A stretch of 64,000 nucleotides of DNA from Aquimarina pacifica. Lineage in GTDB: Bacteria > Bacteroidota > Bacteroidia > Flavobacteriales > Flavobacteriaceae. Positions 1 to 9,272 of this stretch are shown in pieces. The number at the start of each line of letters is the position of its first letter. Position 1 is the stretch's first letter. Where the stretch lies: NCBI RefSeq assembly GCF_000520955.1, contig NZ_JACC01000009.1, positions 62,001-126,000 of the forward strand, in the 5' to 3' direction. The notes beneath the pieces were generated by a model that worked only from the letters and a program-made list of their open reading frames with translations, was not told where the DNA came from and searched no databases. A program made the translations under genes and the position numbers.

Positions 1-2064
1 ACAACCACTATCCAAAGTTGGACAAGATTCATTTCTGATTACTGTTGGACAAGATGAAGGATCTAAACGTTCCCAAATGATATTTGTAGCATCTGCAAAA
101 CCTGAATCTAGATATTCTTCGGCATCAATACCACATAAAAATATCTCTGGTAAAGCCTCTGCCGTAATAGGGCAAGTACGAATATTGCCATTTACCGAGG
201 TATTATTTACAATATCAATAATTGGATTCACGACGGTGTTAAAAGCTTTTACGGTCCATATCTCAAAAGCATCTGAACAATTTGGATCACCTGTTTTATC
301 TACTCGATATTCTCCTCCCGTACTTACATTTAAGGTCTGTGAAGTACCCACAACGTTACCCGAACTTAGATTTGTCCACCTATACGTAGGAAATCCTGAT
401 CCAGCTACTAAATCTAAAGTACCTGTACATAAAATCGCGTCATATTTATTATCACAACCCGATACATCAATAAGAACGGTTGCTGCACCTGGATCATCAA
501 AGAGACAAGCATCTTGTCCTAGTATACTATCCTCATTTGTTATGGTAATTGATGAGCTTACACCTGTATATGTTGTGGTGGCAGTATTTATTATTTGGTC
601 GGCACAAGCGTCACGTAAATCTATACAACTGGCTTCTACAGTGACTTTGAAACGTATGGATAAAGCACTGTCAAATCGCTCTACATATTCATCTTCTATT
701 GTAATGGTAACTTCATTAGTGCCATTGTAAGTAAGGTTTAGTCCAGGGTCGGGAATAGTTGCACCGGCAGTAAATTCTATATTGCTAGATAGAATATCGG
801 TTATTGTGGCATTAGTAATGTCTTCGATCCCTTGATTTTCTATTATTAATTCATAATAAATTTCGTCTCCAGGAAGTACAGATCCTCCTGTAATATCTAC
901 TCCATTTTTATCTAAAACCTTTTTGATTACGGTAAGTCTGGGGTCTGTCAATTCAATAGGGTCTGTATAGGGAGCCCCGTCTACTAGGCCAAAACCATCA
1001 ACTGTTGCCGGATCTACTCCATAAACTCCTGTGTCATTACCATCTGCGTCTGGGTCATTATATGCTTCATCTGCATCACTACATCCATCTTCATCACTAT
1101 CAAGGTTAAGAAAATCAAAACTACCGTTACTTAACGTATCGATAGGATCAATTCCTGTGCCAGCAGAAGAAGGAATTCCGTGGTATTCATTACTAGCATT
1201 GTTATCATCGTCATCGGCTCTACCATCGTCATTGTTATCTATACCACCAGCTTCAACAACATCATAGATACCATCATTGTCACTATCTAAATCCAGATAA
1301 TTTGGTTTGCCATCATTATCAAAATCGGGACAGTTATTGATTTCTGTCAAATTAAATATTCTTACATCATCAATTAGGTTTCCTACGGATCCTGCAGCTG
1401 GGAATACGGATTGTATGGCAAACACGGTGGTTGTTTGACCGAGGGGTACTGTATATAATCCAACGTAGCGTTTCCAAGCCGTTTTGTCGGTTTCCATAAT
1501 TGTTTGTACCGTGGCCGTTGCGAGATCTTCGCCAATTTTAATAGAAGCTTTTTCTGTTTTTGATCTCCCCTTATGGCTTAGTGACCAAAGTATTTGATCT
1601 CCCGGACTTACCGTTATAAATTGATAAAGAGTACTCGGGGCTGTAGACATGAGCTCAGCAACAATATCGCCCTCGGGCGCTACGGTTCCTAAAAAGTTTT
1701 TCCCCCAAAGCTCTATTTTTTTATGGCCCAATGAACTATACCATCCCTGAACCTTCGATTCATGAAACAGGCCCCATTTATTTGGTCCAACGAGTTTATT
1801 GAATTCGAAACTTCCGTTGACTAATACTTCGGGATATCCGCATTCTATATTATCCAAGATACCATCGTTGTCATCATCAAGATCATATAAATCACACATC
1901 CTGTCTGTATCATAATCAGCCGCACCAGTACTGGAGACCGTAGTACAGTTGTCTATTGTCTGAGCATTAAAATTATACGAATTAAATAGTGCTAGCATGA
2001 ACAGAACATATCTGAGTATTTTTCTACTCATGTTCTTATAGAGACGGGGGGATATAGAACTCAT
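1..2064 (-). CDS. Large surface protein with thrombospondin type 3 repeats and DUF11-like domain, C-terminus off window
   Basis: Open reading frame entering the window from the left edge; 688 residues are visible. The first 35 residues form a signal peptide ending in NFNAQ. Two starts are in frame: ATG at 2064, used here, and ATG at 2031 (MSRKILRYVLF), which gives a more compact signal. Acidic calcium-binding repeats of the thrombospondin type 3 kind (DDDNDGILD near residue 63, then a run at about 245-340 including DLDSDNDG) are followed at about 375-450 by a DUF11-like domain (LPGDEIYYELIIENQG). Cys-rich PKD/HYR-like segments follow. Such proteins in Flavobacteriia usually end in a type A or B T9SS sorting domain, which would lie outside the window. 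Probable adhesin or matrix protein on the cell surface; ligand unknown. Confidence 0.85.
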   Translation of the reverse strand, partial: MSSISPRLYKNMSRKILRYVLFMLALFNSYNFNAQTIDNCTTVSSTGAADYDTDRMCDLYDLDDDNDGILDNIECGYPEVLVNGSFEFNKLVGPNKWGLFHESKVQGWYSSLGHKKIELWGKNFLGTVAPEGDIVAELMSTAPSTLYQFITVSPGDQILWSLSHKGRSKTEKASIKIGEDLATATVQTIMETDKTAWKRYVGLYTVPLGQTTTVFAIQSVFPAAGSVGNLIDDVRIFNLTEINNCPDFDNDGKPNYLDLDSDNDGIYDVVEAGGIDNNDDGRADDDDNNASNEYHGIPSSAGTGIDPIDTLSNGSFDFLNLDSDEDGCSDADEAYNDPDADGNDTGVYGVDPATVDGFGLVDGAPYTDPIELTDPRLTVIKKVLDKNGVDITGGSVLPGDEIYYELIIENQGIEDITNATITDILSSNIEFTAGATIPDPGLNLTYNGTNEVTITIEDEYVERFDSALSIRFKVTVEASCIDLRDACADQIINTATTTYTGVSSSITITNEDSILGQDACLFDDPGAATVLIDVSGCDNKYDAILCTGTLDLVAGSGFPTYRWTNLSSGNVVGTSQTLNVSTGGEYRVDKTGDPNCSDAFEIWTVKAFNTVVNPIIDIVNNTSVNGNIRTCPITAEALPEIFLCGIDAEEYLDSGFADATNIIWERLDPSSCPTVIRNESCPTLDSGC

Positions 2065-2711
2065 TTTAATATTATTATATCTTGGCCTTACCAATAAATT
2101 GTGGCAATAGGGGTAGCTTCCGAAAGATTCGGACATAAGTCACAACTCAATAGCAAGTATCGAAATGTTTACAAATTAAATAGATAGGTTGACCTTGTCA
2201 ATTTGATCAAAAATTGACATAATTATTCTGTTATTAAATAAATCTCTATAAGATCAAATGAATAGAATAATGAGAGTAGTACGTTTGTGTACTTTTACAT
2301 GTAGGGAAAGTGTAGTTTTTTACCATAAGGGGGGTGTTAGGGGTTCATAATATGTGTTAAATATAGCGAAAAAATATACTCAAAATGTAACTTTAACGTT
2401 TGTTCATCGATAAAAAAGTGTTTTTTGTAGATAAATACAAGTTGTTTTATTCAAAATTGTAAGAGGTGTTCTTGTTAAAATTCATACTAAATGTATTGTG
2501 CTTTATAAATATTCTACTAGAGGCATTTTTAAGAAGTCTATTAAATTAAGTCTACCGTTTATGAAAACATGAATCTTATAAGCTTCTTATTTTGGTTATT
2601 GTTATTATTAGCTTAATTTGTTGGCACTCTATCTAAAATCACAAGCATTAATATGACTTTTTTGGGGTATTATTTTCGAGAGTTAAAACATCACTAATTT
2701 ATTTATGATCT
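2065..2711. other. Intergenic region between divergent genes
   Basis: 647 AT-rich bases between the divergent surface-protein gene and the MORN lipoprotein gene. No convincing ORF. A 9-bp inverted repeat TGTCAATTT / AAATTGACA lies at 2196-2204 and 2211-2219, about 130 bp upstream of the minus-strand start, and could be an operator. A TACGTTTG (-7-like) element lies at 2280-2287 on the plus strand but has no TTG at the right distance. Confidence 0.5.
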
Positions 2712-3419
2712 ATGAGTACATATATGAAAGTCCTAACGCTATTTATTTCGCTTTTGTCAATGAGTTGTTTCGATTCAAAGGGTAAGCAAAAAGTAGAATA
2801 TTATGATACTGGTGCTGTAAAAAGTATAGGACAGGTTAAGGGAAATGTAAAGATAGGTGTATGGGCGTATTTTGATGAATATGCTATTGTCGTTGATTCA
2901 ATTCCTTTTGTAAATGGCTTGAAAGAGGGAGAGGCTAAGGTGTATGTTTTAGAAACGGGTCAACTTAAGGAAAAGGGGATGTATCAAAATAATAATAAAC
3001 AAGGTCTCTGGACGTCATATCATGATGGGGGAAATATACATTGCAAGAAAATATATGAGAACGGAAATCTTGTAGATACCGTTGTCTATTACTACCCTAA
3101 TGGCACAAAAAAAATAATAACATATATCGAGAATGGCCAGCATCATGGAGAACATAAGGAATTTTATCCTGATGGAAATATTGCTGTCACGGGATACTAT
3201 AGTGATGGTAAAATAGACGGTGAATGGAAAGAGTATGATAATGCTGGTAAAATCAAGGAGATATACCGTTGTCAGACCGGATTATGGCATGGGGATTATA
3301 TAAAATATCATTCTAATGGTGTGATTATGGAAAAGGGGAAATATCAGTTAGACAAACAAATCGGTGTTTGGGAGTATTTTGATAGTAGCGGAGCTGTTAT
3401 CTCTACTAAAACCTTTTAA
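2712..3419 (+). CDS. MORN-repeat (YwqK-type) lipoprotein
   Basis: 235 aa. The lipoprotein signal peptide ends in the lipobox LSMSC (Cys19), so the protein is probably anchored in the outer membrane or periplasm. The true start may be the internal ATG at 2724 (MKVLTLFISLL), which gives a tighter signal. The mature part consists of about seven repeats of the MORN_2 type, with phrases such as YYDTGAVKSIGQ, WTSYHDGGNIHCKK, FYPDGNIAVTGYY and YHSNGVIMEKGKY. This is the architecture annotated as 'toxin-antitoxin system YwqK family antitoxin', a name borrowed from Bacillus YwqK. No toxin gene lies next to it here, so an antitoxin role is not supported. It is monocistronic and convergent with the HTTM gene. 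Confidence 0.8.
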   Translation: MSTYMKVLTLFISLLSMSCFDSKGKQKVEYYDTGAVKSIGQVKGNVKIGVWAYFDEYAIVVDSIPFVNGLKEGEAKVYVLETGQLKEKGMYQNNNKQGLWTSYHDGGNIHCKKIYENGNLVDTVVYYYPNGTKKIITYIENGQHHGEHKEFYPDGNIAVTGYYSDGKIDGEWKEYDNAGKIKEIYRCQTGLWHGDYIKYHSNGVIMEKGKYQLDKQIGVWEYFDSSGAVISTKTF

Positions 3420-3462
3420 AATATATAAGGGATAGGTAAATTGGTAGAGGTTAAGGAAGTGA

Positions 3463-4794
3463 CTATTCTTGTTCGTTTTCTGAATACTTAATAATCCATG
3501 GATTTGTTGTTAAATGGTTCCAGGGAACTGCGGCTAGATCTACCTCAGGGTCAATATACTTTCTTCTCTTTTTACCATTTACAGAAACACTGCTTTTGAC
3601 ATATACTGCAATATCTTTTCCTTCTTCCTTATGTTTTTTCTTGAGATATTGGGCAAATTGCCACATTGCATCGGGCTTTGAATTTACAAGACGCATTTGT
3701 TTCTTTGAAAGATACTTTGTTTTGGTAATGCGCTTTCTTTTGCCTTCGGGGTCATTTTTATCCAAAATGTAAAAACTTGTGATCCCTGATCTTCCTCGTA
3801 ACATCATGCGCCAACTCATTCTATGACCCTCTTCTGTCCATAATACATCACCAGGGATAAACCAATGACGCAATGGCAGTGAGATTTGTATCACAAACCA
3901 AACAATTAGTACGGGAACTAATAATTTTTTATAAGACGGCACAACCATTTCGTTTGCGGTGTAGAATTCTTTCTTTTTCATAAAAATTCGATGTATTGTT
4001 TCTTTCGAAAAGAAAAATACTGTAAAAGCAAGCGACATATAAGGAAATATTCCGATTTGGAATACTATTGAGTTAAATAAATGAAAAAAGATACTTACAA
4101 TAAAGGCGATCAATCGTGTTCTTTTCCATAGTAAAAGAGGGATTATTAAGAGGTCAAACAAAATACCAAAATAGGTAATGCTTACATGTGCCCAGTGCTC
4201 CTGAAGAATATCTCCTACAAAATGATAATGCGCTCTACCAGCCATTAAGTTTTTTGCAACCCTATAACTAAGCCAATCAGGGTATAATTTCGCAATTGAG
4301 GCATATGTATATACAATCCATAGTTGTGCAATGATTGTTAATACGCACCAACGAGGCATAGAAATTTTCTTTAGTGCAGGATTTAATTTTACATCTAATG
4401 AGAAGTAATTTCCTGCTGGCAAAACACTCATCATCATACAGAGTAGGAGTAAGAGGTAATAATGGTTGTTATACGATGATTTTTGCATAAAATAAACTCC
4501 TGCCCACATAATAGTATAACCAATCATACTCCAGCGGTACTTGTATCCAACCATGACAAGAATACCAAAGATTCCCATAATGGCAAAATAAAAGTACATA
4601 CCATTACCTGGCAATGGTTGTAGGAAATCAAATTGAATAAAGGGAAACGTAAATTCGGGATCAACAAATGCTTTTCGTACCCAGCCGGTACAAATAGCTC
4701 CTATGGCTTCTGCAGCAATTAGAAATCCAAAAAATACTCTAAAAATGATAAGAGCACTATTATCTATCTTGGTAAATAACCAACGATTAATCAT
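3463..4794 (-). CDS. HTTM-domain membrane protein (vitamin K-dependent gamma-carboxylase-like)
   Basis: 443 aa with about eight predicted membrane helices in the first 300 residues and a soluble C-terminal part of about 130 residues. The HTTM domain is shared with eukaryotic vitamin K-dependent gamma-glutamyl carboxylase. The conserved segment after the last helix is visible at about 312-330 (PGDVLWTEEGHRMSWRMML), as are the family's HYHF and SYNNHYYL stretches. The bacterial function is unknown. The ATG overlaps the stop of ribF by four bases (ATGA), implying translational coupling. A second, divergent HTTM gene lies at 41284-42654 in a metal-uptake-like operon. Confidence 0.85.
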   Translation of the reverse strand: MINRWLFTKIDNSALIIFRVFFGFLIAAEAIGAICTGWVRKAFVDPEFTFPFIQFDFLQPLPGNGMYFYFAIMGIFGILVMVGYKYRWSMIGYTIMWAGVYFMQKSSYNNHYYLLLLLCMMMSVLPAGNYFSLDVKLNPALKKISMPRWCVLTIIAQLWIVYTYASIAKLYPDWLSYRVAKNLMAGRAHYHFVGDILQEHWAHVSITYFGILFDLLIIPLLLWKRTRLIAFIVSIFFHLFNSIVFQIGIFPYMSLAFTVFFFSKETIHRIFMKKKEFYTANEMVVPSYKKLLVPVLIVWFVIQISLPLRHWFIPGDVLWTEEGHRMSWRMMLRGRSGITSFYILDKNDPEGKRKRITKTKYLSKKQMRLVNSKPDAMWQFAQYLKKKHKEEGKDIAVYVKSSVSVNGKKRRKYIDPEVDLAAVPWNHLTTNPWIIKYSENEQE

Positions 4795-5723
4795 AATAAA
4801 GAATTTATAAAGTCTCTGGCGAAATCTTCGTCCTGGTGCATAGCTTCTTGTAAATGTGCTACTGAATCAAACTTTTTCTCATCTCTTATCCGTTTAAGTA
4901 ACTGTATCTGTATTTTTTTTTCGTAGAGATTAAAAGATGCATCAAAAAAGTGGGTTTCTATGGTCTGTTGGGTTCCATTCACGGTGGGATTGGTTCCTAT
5001 ATTCATCATCCCAAAGTATATTCTATTATCTATACATGATTTTACAATATATACTCCGTTTTTTGGGATAAGTTTGTATTGCTCTTCTATAAATAAATTA
5101 GCTGTAGGATAGTTTAATTTTCTTCCTAATTCTTTTCCTTTAACTACTGTTCCTGTTAACATAAACTCATACCCCAAAAATGAATTCGCTCGGGTAATAT
5201 TGCCTTCTGCCAATGCTTGTCGGATTTTAGTAGAGCTTACAGCTACATCATCAATGTCTTGTTTAGAAATTTCTTCTACAGTAAAGTCATTCTGCATGCC
5301 AAATGAGGCTAGATCGGTAATATTAGAGTTTCGGTTACGTCCAAATCGATGATCATACCCTATGATAACGTGCCTTATATTAAGACATTCTATTAGCATA
5401 TCTTGTACATACTCACCCGCAGTAAGTCTAGAAAACTCTTTGGTAAAAGGATGGATAACCAGATTAGAAAGTCCGGTTTTTTCAAGAATTTGAATGCGTT
5501 CTTCAATGGTATTAATCAATTTTATATCTGAGTCTTGCTGCAATACCATTCTTGGATGCGGAAAAAATGTGAGAATCACAGATTCAAGATCATTTCTTTC
5601 TGCACATTCGATAAGACGTTCAATGATTTTTTTATGCCCTATATGTACACCATCAAAAGTGCCTATAGTTACAACAGAAGGTATCTGGTTATCGTATGTT
5701 TTGGCGTCTGTATAGCGTTTCAT
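4791..5723 (-). CDS. ribF: Bifunctional riboflavin kinase / FAD synthetase
   Basis: 310 aa, normal length for RibF. The N-terminal FMN adenylyltransferase domain has the nucleotidyltransferase motif GTFDGVHIGHKK (HIGH at residues 27-30), GYDHRFGRNR, and SSTKIRQAL. The C-terminal flavokinase domain has the nucleotide/metal-binding motif NYPTANL near residue 204, followed by GVYIV and IGTNPTV and a C-terminal helix region. It converts riboflavin to FMN and then FAD in the cytoplasm. It is first in a two-gene unit with the HTTM gene, with a four-base overlap. FAD supply and the HTTM protein have no known functional link. Confidence 0.96.
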   Translation of the reverse strand: MKRYTDAKTYDNQIPSVVTIGTFDGVHIGHKKIIERLIECAERNDLESVILTFFPHPRMVLQQDSDIKLINTIEERIQILEKTGLSNLVIHPFTKEFSRLTAGEYVQDMLIECLNIRHVIIGYDHRFGRNRNSNITDLASFGMQNDFTVEEISKQDIDDVAVSSTKIRQALAEGNITRANSFLGYEFMLTGTVVKGKELGRKLNYPTANLFIEEQYKLIPKNGVYIVKSCIDNRIYFGMMNIGTNPTVNGTQQTIETHFFDASFNLYEKKIQIQLLKRIRDEKKFDSVAHLQEAMHQDEDFARDFINSLL

Positions 5724-5891
5724 ATGTTACTTATAAATTGGTGTTTTGTCACCTGTATTTTCAGCATGTTGAAAAATTCTACATTATTAGACATTATGAT
5801 TGGCATTAATTACAGTGTTAGCATTGTTATTGGCCCGAAATGACACTTTTTTTGTATTTGTAAAAATAAAAAATAGTTCTGATACATTTCT

Positions 5892-6515
5892 TTATTTTCC
5901 GTTAAAGCTATTCATGGTGTTATTAGTTCCTGCGGCTACAAAAGATTTTATAAGTGCTATTGCTTTTTCTAATCTTTCTGGCATGGCTTTTTGTTCATCA
6001 TCGTTCCATTCTCCTAAAACATAGTCTACTTGCCGTCCTTTATTAAACGCGTCACCGACACCAAATCTAAATCTGCAATATTTTGAGGTGTTTAACTGTG
6101 CTTCGGTATCTTTAAGTCCGTTATGTCCTCCTGCACTACCTTTTGACTTGAGTCGAATAGTGCCAAAGGGTAAGTTAAGGTCATCTGTAATAACCAAAAG
6201 ATTTTCTAAAGGAATTTTTTCTTTTTCTAACCAATATCGAATAGCCTTACCACTCAGATTCATATAGGTATTGGGCTTAAGAAGTAGTATTGTTCTTCCT
6301 TTGTGCTTATAGGTTGTCAGGTCTCCTAACTTTTTGGTTTCAAAAATAAGTTGTTCTTCTTTAGCCAAGGCGTCTAAGACTTTAAATCCTATATTATGAC
6401 GGGTGTTATGGTATTTTGGACCTATATTACCTAGCCCAACAACAAGAAATTTTTTCATAAGATCTTCTTGAGTCTCTTTTTCTTTTAAAAATAATCTTCT
6501 GACAACAGAAAGCAT
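5892..6515 (-). CDS. pth: Peptidyl-tRNA hydrolase
   Basis: 207 aa. The core begins with the family signature GLGNIGPKYHNTRHNIGF (residues 27-44). It contains the catalytic His (H40) and conserved Asn (N30), then NTYMNLSG, TDDLNLPFG (Asp near 111) and GSAGGHNGLKD. It releases nonproductive peptidyl-tRNA in the cytoplasm. The 207-aa start adds a basic 19-residue leader (MLSVVRRLFLKEKE) before the canonical MKKFLVVG start at 6458. Flavobacterial homologues often carry a similar leader, so I keep the longer start, but 6458 (188 aa) is equally defensible. It lies downstream of rplY, separated by a terminator-like hairpin, as in many Bacteroidota. Confidence 0.95.
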   Translation of the reverse strand: MLSVVRRLFLKEKETQEDLMKKFLVVGLGNIGPKYHNTRHNIGFKVLDALAKEEQLIFETKKLGDLTTYKHKGRTILLLKPNTYMNLSGKAIRYWLEKEKIPLENLLVITDDLNLPFGTIRLKSKGSAGGHNGLKDTEAQLNTSKYCRFRFGVGDAFNKGRQVDYVLGEWNDDEQKAMPERLEKAIALIKSFVAAGTNNTMNSFNGK

Positions 6516-6602
6516 ATTCTTTTATTGTTTTACCTCGCTTATATATAGTAATTGGTATGCTGTTTTTATAGCGATGTACTTTAAATCTACGTAAAAATAA
6601 AA

Positions 6603-6633
6603 AAAGCATTCTGATTATAAACCAGAATGCTTT
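6603..6633 (-). terminator. Intrinsic terminator downstream of rplY
   Basis: An 11-bp perfect stem AAAGCATTCTG / CAGAATGCTTT (6603-6613 and 6623-6633) with a 9-nt loop. Read on the minus strand it is followed by a T-rich tract. It lies 22 bp after the rplY stop and before pth. Confidence 0.85.
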
Positions 6634-6655
6634 AATATACTGAGCTGTAGCAAAA

Positions 6656-7270
6656 TTATGCTTCTGCTGGTGCTTCTGCAGCTGCTCCTTCAGTTTCTTC
6701 TTCTTCATCTTCTTCAACAACGGCAACACGAGATGTTTTAACTTGACAAACTACTGTGTTATCAGGGTGAAGTATTGTATAGTCGTCACTAGATAAATCT
6801 GTAACATACAATTTGTTACCTATTTTAAGTTCTGAGATATCTCCTTCGATTACGTCAGGTAATTTAGAAGAAAGTCCTTTTACTTTAATACGACGTAAAT
6901 TAAAACGTAATACACCACCGGCACGAACACCTCTAGAGGTTCCTGTTGTTTTGAAAGGAATCTCCATGGTTATCGGTTTATCGTCAAAAATTTCGATAAA
7001 ATCTATATGCAAAATTCTATCTGTTACAGGGTGAAATTGAATATCCTGTAGGATTGCATTTACAGTTGTGCCATTATCCAACGCAATTACCACGGTATGT
7101 ACGTCTGGAGTATACACTAATTTTTTGAAAGCAATTTCTGGTGCTGCAAAGTGTACAATAGTGTCTCCACCGTAAATTACACAAGGTACCTGTCCAGCAT
7201 TACGTAAGGCTTTTGTTGCTTTCTTGCCTACGCTTTCTCTTTGAGATGCATTGATTGTTAATGATTTCAT
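6656..7270 (-). CDS. rplY: 50S ribosomal protein L25 (general stress protein Ctc type)
   Basis: 204 aa, the long Ctc form with an N-terminal 5S rRNA-binding L25 domain (residues 1-95: [46 protein letters not shown]) and a C-terminal beta domain (about 96-185). It ends in an acidic, Ala-rich tail [19 protein letters not shown], typical of flavobacterial homologues. It binds 5S rRNA in the large ribosomal subunit. It lies 23 bp after prs in the same direction; prs-rplY-pth is a conserved bacterial order. Confidence 0.96.
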   Translation of the reverse strand: MKSLTINASQRESVGKKATKALRNAGQVPCVIYGGDTIVHFAAPEIAFKKLVYTPDVHTVVIALDNGTTVNAILQDIQFHPVTDRILHIDFIEIFDDKPITMEIPFKTTGTSRGVRAGGVLRFNLRRIKVKGLSSKLPDVIEGDISELKIGNKLYVTDLSSDDYTILHPDNTVVCQVKTSRVAVVEEDEEEETEGAAAEAPAEA

Positions 7271-7293
7271 TTTAAAAATTTATTAATTATTAA

Positions 7294-8235
7294 TTACATT
7301 ACAAAATTAGAGCTAATAGACTCATTCTTATGAACTTTGTTCATAACATCGGCAAATAAATCTGCACAGCTTACTACTCTAATTTTATTACTTTCTTGTT
7401 TTAGAGGAATAGAATCTGTGACAATTAATTCTTCTAACTTAGATTTTTCTAATCGTTCATATGCGTTTCCTGATAGGATCGGGTGTGTACAAATAGCTCT
7501 TACGCTTTTGGCACCTCTTTCTATCATTAGATCGGCGGCTTTTGTTAAGGTTCCTGCAGTATCTACCATGTCATCAACCAAAACAACATTTTTGCCAGTA
7601 ACATCGCCTATTAGTTCCATATGAGAAATAACATTTGCTTTGGCTCTTTGTTTATAACAAATAACCACATCACTTGATAAGGCTTTAGAGTATGCATATG
7701 CTCTTTTTGATCCACCCATATCAGGCGAAGCTATCGTAAGGTCACTTAAGTTTAGTGATTGTAGATATGGTAAGAAAATAGTTGATGCAAAAAGATGATC
7801 TACAGGTTTCTCAAAGAATCCTTGTATTTGATCTGCATGCAGATCCATGGTAATGATTCTAGTTGCTCCTGCTGTTTCTAGCATTTTGGCAATTAATTTT
7901 GCTGCTATAGGAACTCTAGGTTTATCTTTTCTATCTTGTCTGGCCCATCCATAATAGGGTAATACAGCTGTAATATGTCTTGCCGAAGCTCTTTTTGCTG
8001 CGTCAAGCATTAAGAGCATTTCCATCAAGTGGTCAGAACTAGGATGTGTAGATCCGATAATAAAAATTCTGGAACCTCTTACGGATTCTTCAAAAGAAGG
8101 CTGAAATTCACCATCGCTATAAGTTGAGGTAATAATTTTACCAAGACTCGAACCGTATGCAGATACTATTTTTTCTGCAAGTTCAGTACTTTGACTACAC
8201 GCAAAGAATTTTGCTTCTGTTATTCCGGTTGGCAT
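7294..8235 (-). CDS. prs: Ribose-phosphate pyrophosphokinase (PRPP synthetase)
   Basis: 313 aa from the ATG at 8235 (MPTGITEAKFFACSQS), the usual family length. A longer frame up to 8292 adds 19 unconserved residues, so I reject it. Visible motifs: FxACxQS start, STYSDGEFQPSFEESVRG, HITAVLPYYGWARQDRKD, the cation/PRPP signature DLHADQIQGFFEKPVDHLF (near 128-146) and the PRPP loop VVLVDDMVDTAGTL (near 216-229). It transfers pyrophosphate from ATP to ribose 5-phosphate, providing PRPP for purine, pyrimidine, His, Trp and NAD synthesis. First gene of the prs-rplY unit, divergent from tRNA-Leu. A TAAATTTG -7-like element lies on the minus strand at 8290-8297 without a good -33. Confidence 0.97.
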   Translation of the reverse strand: MPTGITEAKFFACSQSTELAEKIVSAYGSSLGKIITSTYSDGEFQPSFEESVRGSRIFIIGSTHPSSDHLMEMLLMLDAAKRASARHITAVLPYYGWARQDRKDKPRVPIAAKLIAKMLETAGATRIITMDLHADQIQGFFEKPVDHLFASTIFLPYLQSLNLSDLTIASPDMGGSKRAYAYSKALSSDVVICYKQRAKANVISHMELIGDVTGKNVVLVDDMVDTAGTLTKAADLMIERGAKSVRAICTHPILSGNAYERLEKSKLEELIVTDSIPLKQESNKIRVVSCADLFADVMNKVHKNESISSNFVM

Positions 8236-8336
8236 AGGGGGTAAATTGTTGAATAATAATAGATTAAACCTTTTTTTTAAAACAAGTTGCAAATTTAAAA
8301 ATTTATTTTCACTCTAGGCTTTATTTTATTAGTTAT

Positions 8337-8371
8337 TTTGATGGTGGAAAAGGAATATTTTTTTAATTTTG
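8337..8371 (+). promoter_or_regulatory. Bacteroidota-type promoter of tRNA-Leu
   Basis: TTTG at 8337-8340 and TAATTTTG at 8364-8371, spacing 23 bp, matching the flavobacterial consensus TTG-N17-23-TAnnTTTG. It places transcription start a few bases before the mature tRNA at 8395. Confidence 0.65.
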
Positions 8372-8394
8372 CCATCCAATTCAGAATTGAATAT

Positions 8395-8476
8395 GCTCAA
8401 GTGGCGGAATTGGTAGACGCGCTGGATTCAAAATCCAGTGACTTCGGTCGTGTGGGTTCGATTCCCACCTTGAGTA
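8395..8476 (+). tRNA. tRNA-Leu(CAA)
   Basis: 82 nt. The acceptor stem GCTCAAG / CTTGAGT is closed by a G-U pair at 1-72, with discriminator A. The D-loop contains GAATTGGTAGAC, the anticodon stem CTGGA/TCCAG encloses TTCAAAA (anticodon CAA, reads UUG), and the long variable arm GTGACTTCGGTCGT is diagnostic of a class II tRNA. The T-arm carries GGTTCGATTCC. CCA is not encoded; the next bases are CAG. Confidence 0.97.
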
Positions 8477-8486
8477 CAGATTTAGT

Positions 8487-8526
8487 AACCTTTTGTAAAT
8501 TAGAAACTTACAAAGGGTTTTCTTTT
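8487..8526 (+). terminator. Terminator downstream of tRNA-Leu
   Basis: A 12-bp stem AACCTTTTGTAA / TTACAAAGGGTT (8487-8498 and 8508-8519, one G-U pair) followed by TTTCTTTT. A close copy of this hairpin occurs at 13294-13335. Confidence 0.85.
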
Positions 8527-9008
8527 GGGTAATGCCGAAATTAAGTATGCACGATACTTTCTTGAGTTACATATAGCTTAAACAATTTGCTATTACTAAG
8601 TATATAACGGTTTTCTATAAGTGGTGGTGATTACTGATGCGTATAGTGATATTTGTTTAAGAGGCAGTGTTTGTCGTAGTCTTTATTCTTCCATCCCTAT
8701 TTCTTTCCACAATTCTAATTTTCATGTTTCTTTTAGATAGAAAATTTCATTTTTGTATTATTAGTCGACACTTTTTTTATGAGTTCAATTTAGTTTCTCA
8801 AATCTAATACAGTATTTTCTGTCTTAAAAATCAAAATTAATGAACCACGATTTTGGTTAAGGAATGAATCTTCTTAAGTTTTGACTAACAGTTTTATATA
8901 GAACATTCACTGCCCCATATCTATTAGAAATAATCACATAGTTGTTTTAAACATATTTTTCGACTCTAATCAACACTATAACAACGTTGGATCAAAAGCA
9001 CTCATGGT
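8527..9008. other. Intergenic, AT-rich, no gene seen
   Basis: About 480 bases on the far side of the tRNA terminator with no ORF of useful length, no recognisable RNA and no clear repeats. It is the first part of a low-density, probably decayed accessory region reaching to about 15 kb. Confidence 0.5.
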
Positions 9009-9272
9009 TTATTTAGTGTTTGGTTTCTTAGCCCATTTTGACCCAGTTCTATAATATTTATCATCATTGAACTGAACATATCTTGTCAATTTTAAAGCTT
9101 CTAAGAAAATACCTTCTATGGTCTTAATTGTTTTTGGTTGTTGGCAGTCGTTAAAGGTAAAAATACCATCGCAAACACTAATTTTATTATTACGATGATC
9201 CCTAATGAAAAGAAAACCTTTAATTAAAGCTTCTTTAAGGCTTTGTTTAATAAAATCATCATCAATCTTCAT
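9009..9272 (-). CDS. Small hypothetical protein
   Basis: 87 aa, ATG start at 9272, no signal peptide or membrane segment. Composition is that of a real soluble protein (MKIDDDFIKQSLKEALIKG..., ending KYYRTGSKWAKKPNTK), with a helical N-terminus and a basic C-terminus. I do not recognise a family. It stands alone between two gene-poor stretches, so it could be the remnant of a larger gene. Confidence 0.45.
   Translation of the reverse strand: MKIDDDFIKQSLKEALIKGFLFIRDHRNNKISVCDGIFTFNDCQQPKTIKTIEGIFLEALKLTRYVQFNDDKYYRTGSKWAKKPNTK

Noticed and set aside
77..730. 217-codon plus-strand frame
   Set aside because: It lies wholly antisense to the left-edge surface protein, whose minus-strand frame has signal peptide, TSP3 and DUF11-like features.
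6427..6729. 100-codon minus-strand frame across the end of rplY and start of pth
   Set aside because: Lys-rich out-of-frame reading of the rplY acidic tail, crosses a terminator and overlaps two certain genes.
8236..8292. N-terminal extension of prs
   Set aside because: Not conserved in PRPP synthetases; the ATG at 8235 gives the standard 313 aa.
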